A stretch of DNA of 64,000 nucleotides from Paenibacillus sp. FSL W8-0186. GTDB taxonomy: Bacteria; Bacillota; Bacilli; Paenibacillales; Paenibacillaceae. The first letter of the stretch is position 1. Each line of letters starts with the position of its first letter. The stretch spans positions 4,741,001 through 4,805,000 of the forward strand of contig NZ_CP150207.1 in assembly GCF_037969765.1 (NCBI RefSeq). The letters run 5' to 3'. Shown here one piece after another: positions 1 through 8,920 of this stretch. The notes beneath the pieces were generated by a model. It was not told where the DNA came from. It made no database searches and worked only from the letters and a program-made list of their open reading frames with translations. A program made the position numbers and the translations under genes.

Positions 1-848
1 CGGTAACGGGTATCCTGAACGTCGCCGCAAGCGAATACGCCCGGTACGTTCGTCTCGGACGTTCCCGGCTTCACAATGATATAGCCATTCTCATCCGTAT
101 CGATTTGACCACCCAGGAAGCCCGTGTTCGGGTGATGCCCAATCGCTACGAATACACCGCTGGCCGGGATAACTTCCTCTTCCCCGGTCGCATTATTGCG
201 TACTTTAAGCCCGGTTACGCCCATTTCGTTTGTCAGGACTTCAATCGGCGTCCGGTTCAGCGCCCATTCCACCTTCTCGTTGGCGCGCACGCGGTCCTGC
301 ATGATCTTCGAGCCGCGCAGTTCGTCCCGGCGGTGAACCAGCGTTACCTTGGAAGCGAATCTTGTCAAGAAGCCTGCTTCTTCCAACGCAGAGTCGCCCC
401 CGCCGATGACGATGATTTCCTTCCCGCGGAAGAAAAAGCCGTCGCAGGTCGCGCAGGTGCTTACGCCACGGCCCACATTGTCCTGCTCGCCTGGAATTCC
501 AAGATATTTGGCGGTAGCTCCCGTCGAAATTACTAGTGTTTCGGACACCAGCTCCCCAATGCCCTCCACTTGAAGTTTGAACGGACGGCTGCTCATATCG
601 ACCGAGTTCACCCAGCCCATACGGAATTCAGCGCCGAAACGCTCCGCTTGCTTGCGCATATTATCCATCAGCTCAGGCCCCATGATTCCTTCCGGGAAGC
701 CGGGGAAGTTCTCTACATCCGTCGTCGTCGTCAGCTGGCCTCCAGGCTGAGGCCCTTCAATAACGAGCGGCTTCAGGTTCGCGCGGGCCAAGTAAATCGC
801 CGCGGTCAGCCCTGCCGGGCCCGTTCCGATAATAATGGATTTATACAT
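1..848 (-). CDS. trxB: Thioredoxin reductase, C-terminus beyond the window
   Basis: NADPH-dependent FAD flavoenzyme that reduces thioredoxin in the cytosol. Read on the minus strand it begins [20 protein letters not shown], an FAD-binding Rossmann motif at the extreme N-terminus. Further on come the redox-active CATC tetrad (in [11 protein letters not shown]), the NADPH-binding [10 protein letters not shown] motif and the late GVFVAIGH and GVFACGD motifs. These occur in the family's usual order. The start codon at 848 is preceded by GGAGGATGTAATAAG, a good ribosome binding site. Only the last part of the C-terminus is missing because it runs off the left edge. No partner gene is visible on that side. 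Confidence 0.95.
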   Translation of the reverse strand, partial: MYKSIIIGTGPAGLTAAIYLARANLKPLVIEGPQPGGQLTTTTDVENFPGFPEGIMGPELMDNMRKQAERFGAEFRMGWVNSVDMSSRPFKLQVEGIGELVSETLVISTGATAKYLGIPGEQDNVGRGVSTCATCDGFFFRGKEIIVIGGGDSALEEAGFLTRFASKVTLVHRRDELRGSKIMQDRVRANEKVEWALNRTPIEVLTNEMGVTGLKVRNNATGEEEVIPASGVFVAIGHHPNTGFLGGQIDTDENGYIIVKPGTSETNVPGVFACGDVQDTRY

Positions 849-1031
849 CTTATTACATCCTCCTTCAAGGCAATAATTTAACATGAGTGCCGCATATCTA
901 TTTATTCATTTTGATGACAGTACCTAATCTTTATTATCAAGTAATGATTAATTAAGGTCAATATTTGCGTTAGCCGTGTTCCGTGAAGGTTGCATGAAGG
1001 ATCTATGAATCCGGGAAGGAACTGCCCTGCT

Positions 1032-2975
1032 TCAACGAAGCAGGCGCAGCCCGTTCAAAATGACGAGAAGCGTGCTGCCCTCATGCCCAATCACGCCGAG
1101 CGGAAGCGATATGCCTTGAACAAAGTTGCCTACGATTAACGTCAGAATGACGGCCGCGGCAAACACGAGATTTTGCTTCACGATTCTGCGGGCGCGGCGA
1201 GCCAATGCTACGGTCTCCGCAACCATTTCCAAATTATCGTTCATCAGCACGACATCCGCCACCTCAAGTGCGGCTCCTGTTCCGCCCGTGCCCATGGCCA
1301 TGCCGACCGTGGCGGATGCAAGGGCTGGGGCATCGTTGACGCCGTCGCCGACCATCACGATATGTCCGTGCTTTTCCCGGAGGCTTCGAACATGATTTAC
1401 CTTATCCTCCGGCAGCAAATCGCCAAACACCTGATCCACGCCAGCCTCTCTCGCTATAGCCTCGGCCGTCCCGCTACGGTCTCCCGTCAGCATCACCGTG
1501 GCAATCCCCATCTCGCGCAGCTTGGAGATTGCGGCAACCGCCTGAGGACGAATGACATCCTGCAGAGCAACCAGGCCCACATAGTCATTGTCCTGCATAA
1601 TCAGCGAGACGGTATTGCCCTCTCCAACCAATATCTTCAGCCGCTCCATCAATGCGGCCGGCATGGCGGCGTCCTGCTCACTAGCCTTGCCAATGCGCCA
1701 CATCCGTCCATTCACTCTGGCCTCGATGCCCCAGCCAGTAATGGCTCTCATATCCTCGGCCTCCTTAATCTGCAGACCTTCGCTGACGGCCTTGTTTACG
1801 ATCGCCTTGGCAAGCGGATGCTCAGACAAGCTTTCAGCGGAAGCGCAAGCCGCCAGCACATCCAAGCGGTCATAGCCGTCAGCCACGAACAATTCCGTGA
1901 CGACCGGCTGCCCGGCCGTTAACGTGCCCGTCTTGTCGAAAGCCACTACCTTCGTGTTGCCCAAATTGTCCATATGCGCTCCCCCCTTAAAGAGGACGCC
2001 CTTTCTAGCGCTTTTGGACATGGCCGATAGCATTGCTGGCATCACAGATGAGACCAGAGCGCAAGGCGAAGCCACGACGAGGAAGACCATCGCTTTATAA
2101 AAAGTAAATGACCAGCTCCAGCCGATCACCAGCGGGGCAAGCAGAATAAGCGCTGCTGTCGCTGCCACGATAGTTTTGGCATAAATGCCTTCCAGCCGTT
2201 TGATGAAGCGTTGGGACTCCGGCGTCTCATTCTGCGCCTGCTCGACGAGTGCGATAATTTTGGCAAAGAGAGTTCCTTCTGCCGGGCTCGTTACTTCTAC
2301 ATACAGAGCTCCTTCTCCGTTCAATGTTCCGGCAAATACGCTGTCGCCCAGCGCTTTATCCACCGGTATCGATTCCCCGGTAATGGCAGCTTGGTTGACG
2401 GCCGAACTGCCGCTTTGCACTACTCCGTCCGCAGGAATTACCTCGCCTGGCTTCACGAGCAGAAGGTCGCCGATGGCCAATTCTTCCACAGGAACGACCT
2501 TCATCCCGTCCTGGCCCACCTTCACCGCAGTTTCCGGTTTTAAGGAGATCAGCTCAGAGATATCCTTATGGCTGCGTTCGCTGGCAAAGGACTCCAGCGC
2601 GCCGCTCAAGGCGAAAATGAAGATGAGCATCGCGCCTTCATTCCAGTAGCCAATAGAGGCAGCTCCCAGCGCCGCGGCGATCATCAGCAGATTTACGTCC
2701 AGATCGCGATCTTTGATTAACGTCTCTAGCCCTTCTTTGGCTTTCAGGAATCCTCCCGTAAAATAAGCAGCAATATAGAGCAGCACGGATATCGTTTGCG
2801 AGAACGATCCTACTCCCCACGCCGTTAACATAAGCACGCCACTGCCCAGCGCAATAATAATCTCCCGATGCTTCAGCATGTGAAGCAGCGACTGACGCCG
2901 CCGTCTCCGCGGATTCGGAGAATTTGCGGACGCGGATTGCTGGATTGCGTTAACTCTTTTGTGTATCGCTTGCAT
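1032..2975 (-). CDS. P1B-4-type heavy metal-translocating P-type ATPase (SPC motif)
   Basis: Membrane cation efflux pump of 647 residues. It shows the actuator TGES motif, the phosphorylation motif DKTGTLT and the hinge GDGVNDAPAL. The metal-site motif in the membrane is SPC (VASPCALVSS) instead of CPC, and there is no N-terminal heavy-metal-associated domain. SPC with few N-terminal helices is the hallmark of P1B-4 pumps such as B. subtilis PfeT (formerly ZosA), which export Fe(II) and possibly Co(II); that substrate is inferred. The start at 2975 was chosen because GGGAGGAGATTTAT directly precedes it. An in-frame extension to 3047 exists but its first codon lies inside a hairpin. The gene is alone and has a Fur-like box in its leader, fitting iron-responsive control. 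Confidence 0.9.
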   Translation of the reverse strand: MQAIHKRVNAIQQSASANSPNPRRRRRQSLLHMLKHREIIIALGSGVLMLTAWGVGSFSQTISVLLYIAAYFTGGFLKAKEGLETLIKDRDLDVNLLMIAAALGAASIGYWNEGAMLIFIFALSGALESFASERSHKDISELISLKPETAVKVGQDGMKVVPVEELAIGDLLLVKPGEVIPADGVVQSGSSAVNQAAITGESIPVDKALGDSVFAGTLNGEGALYVEVTSPAEGTLFAKIIALVEQAQNETPESQRFIKRLEGIYAKTIVAATAALILLAPLVIGWSWSFTFYKAMVFLVVASPCALVSSVMPAMLSAMSKSARKGVLFKGGAHMDNLGNTKVVAFDKTGTLTAGQPVVTELFVADGYDRLDVLAACASAESLSEHPLAKAIVNKAVSEGLQIKEAEDMRAITGWGIEARVNGRMWRIGKASEQDAAMPAALMERLKILVGEGNTVSLIMQDNDYVGLVALQDVIRPQAVAAISKLREMGIATVMLTGDRSGTAEAIAREAGVDQVFGDLLPEDKVNHVRSLREKHGHIVMVGDGVNDAPALASATVGMAMGTGGTGAALEVADVVLMNDNLEMVAETVALARRARRIVKQNLVFAAAVILTLIVGNFVQGISLPLGVIGHEGSTLLVILNGLRLLR

Positions 2976-3043
2976 ATAAATCTCCTCCCTTGATGTGTTA
3001 TCTAATTGAGAATGAATACTATTGTTAATGCCCTTAAAATGGC

Positions 3044-3078
3044 ACATGCTGCCCCGGGAAAATCCCGGAGCAGCATGT
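3044..3078. other. Strong 16-bp hairpin in the leader of the metal ATPase
   Basis: Arms at 3044-3059 and 3063-3078 pair at 15 of 16 positions around an AAA loop. It lies between the Fur-like box and the start codon of the ATPase, so it would be transcribed in that leader. There is no convincing T-run after it on either strand. It could be an mRNA-stabilising or attenuating structure; its function is unknown. Confidence 0.6.
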
Positions 3079-3082
3079 AATT

Positions 3083-3101
3083 GAGAACGATAATCATTTT
3101 T
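3083..3101. promoter_or_regulatory. Fur-like box upstream of the metal ATPase
   Basis: GAGAACGATAATCATTTTT matches the 19-bp Fur consensus GATAATGATAATCATTATC at 15 positions. A weaker, related sequence lies at about 3008-3026. PerR recognises a similar box, so either regulator is possible. The position is downstream of the proposed promoter, where binding would block elongation or initiation. Confidence 0.5.
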
Positions 3102-3142
3102 GCATCAGAACAATAATTTTTCCTCAGTGAAACTTTAGATTC

Positions 3143-3171
3143 ATTTTAAGCCTTTTTTCGCTTTATGTAAA
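3143..3171 (-). promoter_or_regulatory. Sigma-A-like promoter for the metal ATPase
   Basis: On the minus strand TTTACA (3166-3171) is separated by exactly 17 bp from TAAAAT (3143-3148). Transcription would start near 3136 and give a leader of about 160 nt containing the Fur-like box and the hairpin. Confidence 0.45.
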
Positions 3172-3281
3172 TAGGTGAGTAGACAAATCTGCTTGTGAAG
3201 GACGGCCCGTTGTCCTCTCTCCATCATTTTGATAGCTGTTGAGTAGGTTTTTAGCAGGGAGACAGGTGGGTGAGCCGGGCA

Positions 3282-3376
3282 TGTTGGGGTGTTGGGGTGT
3301 TGGGGTGTTGGGGTGTTGGGGTGTTGGGGTGTTGGGGTGTTGGGGTGTTGGGGTGTTGGGGTGTTGGGGTGTTGGG
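3282..3376 (+). repeat. Perfect 8-bp tandem array (TGTTGGGG)x12, G-quadruplex-forming
   Basis: Eleven exact copies of TGTTGGGG plus a final 7-base copy. Each GGGG run is separated by TGTT, so any four consecutive copies meet the rule for an intramolecular G-quadruplex on the plus strand. No coding region overlaps it. The perfect identity indicates recent slippage expansion, and copy number probably varies between strains. Confidence 0.95.
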
Positions 3377-3499
3377 CAGGTAGGCAGTTTGGCTAGATGA
3401 AATTTAGCTGGAGAGAAAGTTCGATGCCAATGGGTTTTCGCTGAAGTGGATCTTCATTGAGAGGTGAATTTCAGTCTGAAAGGTGGATCTTCATTGAGA

Positions 3500-3687
3500 C
3501 TAACTGTATTTCATACATCTATTTAGCTTCATTCCGAGCAATATTGCGTTATAAATGTATTTCTTACATCTAAAATGTCACTTTTCACCATAGCAACCCG
3601 TAATCAGCTAATTTAATTGTAAGAAATACAGTTAGTTAAAGCGCCGCATGAAAAACATCTCATTCTAACTGCAACAATTGCAGTTAG
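3500..3687. repeat. Cluster of about 25-bp palindromic modules
   Basis: Modules of the form CTAACTGTA-spacer-TACATCTAG. Examples are 3500-3526, 3608-3635 and the perfect palindrome CTAACTGCAA-CAA-TTGCAGTTAG at 3665-3687. Modules of the same design occur near 34.1-34.8 kb and 54.5-54.8 kb, always between genes. The function is unknown. Confidence 0.7.
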
Positions 3688-3765
3688 TATCGTAATTGCC
3701 AGTCGATCACTGCCACTATAAACTCCTGTCACGATAATTACTCAACCTCATTAACAATATCACCG

Positions 3766-4010
3766 TTGACAGCTCAGCTATTTCAGCTACTTCAGCCACT
3801 ACAGCTACTACCGTCCTTACAGTCATTTAAAGTCATTAAAACCACCTACAGTCACTTTAGTTACTCTCAGTCACTTTTTAGACATTGCAGTCATTGCAGC
3901 TACTAGTCACGATAGTCATTACAGCTACTAGTCACTGTAGTCACGATAGTCATTGCAGTCATTACAGCCATAATAGCCATAATAGCCACCGCAATCGGCA
4001 TAGTCACTGC
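3766..4010. repeat. Degenerate short-period repeat tract
   Basis: A low-complexity stretch built from variants of CAGTCATTA, CAGCTACTA and GTCAC. The segment around CTACTAGTCAC...TAGTCATT appears at least twice in close succession near 3899-3950. Nothing coding is convincing here. The rest of the 3048-4126 gap shows only the other repeats listed. Confidence 0.7.
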
Positions 4011-4126
4011 CTGATACTTTCACTGCCGTTGCAGCCCCACAGCAGCCGCCCAACGAACGGTTACCATCGCCCTGCCACCATGCCGCCACCATTAATCACC
4101 GAATTCATAAACGGTGTTATTGCCCA

Positions 4127-4174
4127 ATTAAAAAAGCTGCTCCCAAGGCTTGATGACAAACCTTCGGGAGCAGC
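4127..4174 (-). terminator. Rho-independent terminator after metY
   Basis: On the minus strand the arms GCTGCTCCC and GGGAGCAGC, extended by AAGG/CCTT, enclose a loop and are followed by a run of T residues. It lies about 40 bp beyond the metY stop codon. Confidence 0.85.
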
Positions 4175-4214
4175 GTTCAGACTCGCATAGCTCTAACAGG
4201 ATATAAACAGATGA

Positions 4215-5546
<1,332 letters not shown>

Positions 5547-5647
5547 TCATTGTTTTTTCATATTCTCTCACATAATGAAGCGTTTGAAAATACCAAATCC
5601 GATAAAATTCCTATGAATTATTCATTTTCTCGATCTGCTGTGGACAA

Positions 5648-5684
5648 CAAATAAGCCGACGGCTGAAAACCGCGGCTAATTTGT
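5648..5684 (-). terminator. Possible terminator after the sigma/ABC block
   Basis: On the minus strand, a hairpin with arms around TAGCCG and CGGCTTA is followed by TTTG, about 130 bp beyond the ABC ATPase stop. The T-run is weak. The rest of 5508-5818 holds no recognisable gene or site apart from the metY leader. Confidence 0.4.
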
Positions 5685-5818
5685 TCATATGTGCATGGAT
5701 ATGTGCATACTGTTCATAATTTCCGGAGAGCAGGTCGGGAATCATCTACATATTCACATGATCGACCGCTAAATACCGCTGATTCCCTCCCTGTTCAGGG
5801 TTATGCACATGTGGACAG

Positions 5819-6688
5819 TTATCTGCTCTGGGAATTCACAGAAAATTTGCGGATAAAATAGGCATCCTCCATAGACGGCAGCACCTCTGCCAAGCCTGGA
5901 AAAGGAACTCGCTCCGCGACAACTCTTACAACAAGCCCCGCCTCCGTCTCCCTCATAAAAATAACCCGCTCCTCCGGGAACTCGCGCATTTGCTCGCTTG
6001 TCACCGTTCCCTCCCAAACCTTTGAAGGAAGATCCCACTTCCATTCCGCCGCACCGCCCTCAAAACGAATCCCGCCGTTCTCAAGCCATAGTATGCGGTT
6101 CGCCGCCGCCTCCCACTCATTCAATTCATGAACAGCGGCAACGACGACCCGCCCCAGCGCATAACGCGTCAAATATGTTATGGCCATTTTCCGCTCCCCT
6201 GAATCCAGCGCGTTTAGCGGCTCGTCAAGGAAGAGGAATTTCGGCTGGGCCAGCAGAGACTGAACGATGGCAATCCTTCTCTGTACGCCGATCGATAACC
6301 GTCTGATCCGGGTATTGCGGTACGTCTCCAGCCGAAAATCGCGAATCAGGCGGTCGACCAGCTCGGTTTGGAACACTCCCTTCAGCTCAGCAAGGTACAT
6401 AAGCAGTTTGTACGTCGTCATCTCCTCATACAGCTCGATGTCCGAAGGAACGTAGCCGATCTGGCTGCGGATAAGCGGCAGGTGATCGGCCGCTTCGCGG
6501 CCCTGATACGCGATCCTGCCCTTCCGCGGTTTGTCCACTGTAGCGAGCAGCCTAAGCAGCGTCGACTTTCCGGCTCCGTTAGGACCGACAAGCAGCGTCA
6601 GTCCCGGATATAGGCGCAGCTGTTCAATCTCCAGCTTAAACGTGCCAACAGGCTGCCGAACATAGTCAATGGATATCATGTCCTGCAC
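5819..6688 (-). CDS. ABC transporter ATP-binding protein, last gene of the sigma operon
   Basis: Cytoplasmic ATPase subunit of 289 residues. It has the Walker A motif GPNGAGKST near residue 36, Walker B FLFLDEP, and a C-terminal accessory region of about 90 residues after the nucleotide-binding domain. The signature motif is degenerate: LSIGVQRR replaces LSGGQ, with Ile and Val where Gly and Gln are expected. Its start overlaps the end of the six-helix membrane protein by 23 bp, implying translational coupling. It may work with that membrane protein or with the upstream permeases. B. subtilis sigY has a comparable layout of sigma factor, membrane protein and ABC pair, but orthology is not established. 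Confidence 0.85.
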   Translation of the reverse strand: MQDMISIDYVRQPVGTFKLEIEQLRLYPGLTLLVGPNGAGKSTLLRLLATVDKPRKGRIAYQGREAADHLPLIRSQIGYVPSDIELYEEMTTYKLLMYLAELKGVFQTELVDRLIRDFRLETYRNTRIRRLSIGVQRRIAIVQSLLAQPKFLFLDEPLNALDSGERKMAITYLTRYALGRVVVAAVHELNEWEAAANRILWLENGGIRFEGGAAEWKWDLPSKVWEGTVTSEQMREFPEERVIFMRETEAGLVVRVVAERVPFPGLAEVLPSMEDAYFIRKFSVNSQSR

Positions 6689-7520
6689 CTGCGCCTACCT
6701 CGAATTTTACTTTGCGGCTGCGGTAATAAGAGCGTAACAGCAGCACAACTCCTGCTACCAGCAGCAGGCCATCGATTATTGCCCGGTACTCGACCCGCAG
6801 AAGGTAAGAATGGGAATTATCAATGTAAATGAACCACAGCACATATACAGCCAGGGCGCTGGCTAGAGCATAATAAATTCCTTTGCGAAAGAGAACATAC
6901 ATGGCCGCTCCGCTTGTCAGCAGCGTAATGCCGAGCCATTGCAGCAGAAAAGGGCCCAGCGGCAGGACAAATTCGCCGGCCTGGAAGATGCGAACGCTCA
7001 CGACCACCGAGCTCATGAAGGCCCATACGACGATCAGGGCGATGACCATCAGCATTCGGCTGTACATGACAAGTGCCGGAGGATAAGGAGTAATGCTCTC
7101 GATCGAGCGCATTCCGGAATTCCATGTCCGGTAGCTGAACAGCATGGATGCGATCAGCATGAGCGGCGTGATAACCGGAAACAAAGAAGACGGCAGAACT
7201 CCAATAGACTTTACGGGCTGGCCCGGATCGACGAGAAGAATCAGCATCAAAAACACCGCCGAACTGGACATAATTAACGATTTGCGATTCAGGCGGAATT
7301 GGCTGCGCAGCAGCTTCCTCAGGGTTGGAGCTTCCACCTGCTCATTGAACTGAAGCGATTCCAAGGCATGATCCGCCTTGAGTGCATCAAATTCCGGCTG
7401 CAGCCTGCGAATCAGCTCCGCGGTCTCCGCCGGGGACGGCGGGGGGGCTATCGCGCGCCGCAGCGGCTCCCGCAGTTCTTCCTCCAGCTTTTCCAGCTCT
7501 TCATCGATAAAGTGATTCAT
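6666..7520 (-). CDS. Six-helix membrane protein, candidate anti-sigma or ABC permease
   Basis: Protein of 284 residues. The first 85 or so are acidic and cytoplasmic (MNHFIDEELEKLEEELREPL at the start). Six hydrophobic segments follow, roughly residues 88-105, 115-135, 150-175, 183-208, 212-230 and 240-260. It begins at 7520, where AAGGAGGTGCAGCTTC gives a near-ideal ribosome binding site; a longer in-frame reading has none. The start overlaps the sigma factor stop by 20 bp and the end overlaps the ABC ATPase. Position directly after an ECF sigma gene, plus a soluble N-terminal tail before the helices, is what one expects of a membrane anti-sigma factor. No zinc-binding anti-sigma motif is present, so a permease role is equally possible. 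Confidence 0.75.
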   Translation of the reverse strand: MNHFIDEELEKLEEELREPLRRAIAPPPSPAETAELIRRLQPEFDALKADHALESLQFNEQVEAPTLRKLLRSQFRLNRKSLIMSSSAVFLMLILLVDPGQPVKSIGVLPSSLFPVITPLMLIASMLFSYRTWNSGMRSIESITPYPPALVMYSRMLMVIALIVVWAFMSSVVVSVRIFQAGEFVLPLGPFLLQWLGITLLTSGAAMYVLFRKGIYYALASALAVYVLWFIYIDNSHSYLLRVEYRAIIDGLLLVAGVVLLLRSYYRSRKVKFEVGAGAGHDIH

Positions 7521-8130
7521 GAAGCTGCACCTCCTTATCCTTATTTCTTCGGTTTCGGCTCCCCGCATGCGGGGATGATAAATCCGGCTCGGAGCCTTTG
7601 AGCAGCAAACGCTTCAGCTTGCGCAAGGCTCCGTATAAATGCGATTTGACGGAGCTAAGGGGGATTTCCTTCAGCTCCGCGATCTCCTGCAGCTTCAAAT
7701 CATGGAAGAAGCGCATTCTAACCACTTCCTGCTGGATATCCGGCAAATATTCCAAGGTAGCTGCAATCTGCTTGGACATTTCCTGCCTTTCCAGCATCTC
7801 CTCGGCACCAGGAGCAGGATCGGCATCATCCGGAATCTCCTCAGCAGCGGTATACTCCGAACGATAGGCGGCACTGCGCCAATAATCCCGGCATAAATTC
7901 AGCGCCACTTTGTAGAGCCACGCCCGCAGCTGCTCCATCCCTCCATGCTGCCGCAGGTGCCGGATGAGCCGGATGAACGTCTCCTGGACGATATCCTCGG
8001 CTTTCCCGCGGTCTTTCAGCTGCTGGGTCACGTAATTCAGCAGAGGTCCATGATAGCGGGTAACTAGATGCTCGAAAGCATCCTGTTCCCCTAAGGCCAC
8101 CCGCTCTGTTAATTGCTGATCGGAAATCAT
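7501..8130 (-). CDS. ECF-family RNA polymerase sigma factor
   Basis: Alternative sigma factor of 209 residues. Region 2 reads DAFEHLVTRYHGPLLNYV and then AEDIVQETFIRL, the classic core-binding and -10 recognition helices. Region 4 has LPDIQQEVVRMRFFHDLKL followed by the helix-turn-helix LSSVKSHLYGALRKLKRLL. The C-terminal 30 residues are basic and overlap the next gene. It sits between two ABC modules transcribed the same way, so it probably controls them. A GAAC-17 bp-CGTT element before the first gene of the block, at 12058-12082, is compatible with ECF recognition. SigY of B. subtilis is the closest arrangement I know; the assignment is inference. Confidence 0.92.
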   Translation of the reverse strand: MISDQQLTERVALGEQDAFEHLVTRYHGPLLNYVTQQLKDRGKAEDIVQETFIRLIRHLRQHGGMEQLRAWLYKVALNLCRDYWRSAAYRSEYTAAEEIPDDADPAPGAEEMLERQEMSKQIAATLEYLPDIQQEVVRMRFFHDLKLQEIAELKEIPLSSVKSHLYGALRKLKRLLLKGSEPDLSSPHAGSRNRRNKDKEVQLHESLYR

Positions 8131-8197
8131 GACTCCCCCCCTCTCTCTTTTTTGTGATAAACAATAAGATTATTAAGCTCTATGGCTCTTTTTAGCT

Positions 8198-8920
8198 CTA
8201 CTCCTCATCTCTGCCGACCCAGCGCTCCCGGCTGCCCATGACCCCTCCAGCCAGCAGTAATAAGGAGCCGGCAAGAACCAGTAAAATAACGCGGTTAGCA
8301 ATAAATGAGGAGCCTTCCGTCAAATATGCCGTATACAGCGTAAAGCCTCCAAGAATGCGTCCGGCGCTCACCGTATCAAGTATCCATAGGGCAAAGGCAA
8401 TTATTAAACCGCCGTAAAGCTTCTGGAACCAGGCGATGCCCAGCACGGCCACGGAAGCAAGCAGCATGTAGGCCGGCAGCGTCTGCAGCAGAAGCGGCAG
8501 GTACCCTGCCTGTCGGGATACGGCCTCACCGCCATTCCAGGGATGCATGACGTTCACGATACCGCCAAATTTCATCCGGTACATAGCCATCCAGCCCACT
8601 CCCGCCAACCCGGTGAGTACGAGAGCGAGTATCCACTTTCTCACGGCCATAAGCCGGAGGGATACGGGATAGGTGGCGATGACCTCCATGCTTCCCCCGC
8701 CGATTTCCCGCTCAAACAGCAGGACGGTGAGCATAATAACGATGGGGAACATCCCCATTTCCGCATAATAATTTACAGTCTGAGGGCGGTATGGATCGGC
8801 CAGCCAGATGGCTGCCCAATAGGTGAAATAAATAAGCAGCGTGAGCAGGAACAGCGGCTGCTTCCCGATGCTCAAATCAAGCCGCACCTGACTGCCCAGC
8901 GCCTTAAGCTCCGTTTTCAT
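8198..8920 (-). CDS. ABC-2 type permease subunit
   Basis: Integral membrane protein of 240 residues with about six hydrophobic segments, including LFLLTLLIYFTYWAAIWL and the C-terminal VILLVLAGSLLLLAGGVM. Between helices 2 and 3 it has the pattern FEREIGGGSMEVIATYPVSL, typical of ABC-2 permeases (the ...EREGGT.E...PVS motif). Its start overlaps the end of the upstream 733-residue permease by 17 bp, so the two are probably made together and form a heterodimer. About 67 bp separate its stop from the sigma factor start. The substrate is unknown. Confidence 0.8.
   Translation of the reverse strand: MKTELKALGSQVRLDLSIGKQPLFLLTLLIYFTYWAAIWLADPYRPQTVNYYAEMGMFPIVIMLTVLLFEREIGGGSMEVIATYPVSLRLMAVRKWILALVLTGLAGVGWMAMYRMKFGGIVNVMHPWNGGEAVSRQAGYLPLLLQTLPAYMLLASVAVLGIAWFQKLYGGLIIAFALWILDTVSAGRILGGFTLYTAYLTEGSSFIANRVILLVLAGSLLLLAGGVMGSRERWVGRDEE

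Noticed and set aside
1173..1922. Long plus-strand frame opposite the metal ATPase
   Set aside because: Antisense shadow of a conserved gene; no ribosome binding site and no plausible protein features.
3282..3376. CRISPR-like regular repeats
   Set aside because: The unit is 8 bp with no spacers; it is a simple tandem repeat.
3885..4190. Plus-strand reading frame with Ser-His repeats (SHCSHDSHCSHYSHN)
   Set aside because: It is the translation of the degenerate repeat tract, starts with TTG without a ribosome binding site, and runs into the metY terminator.
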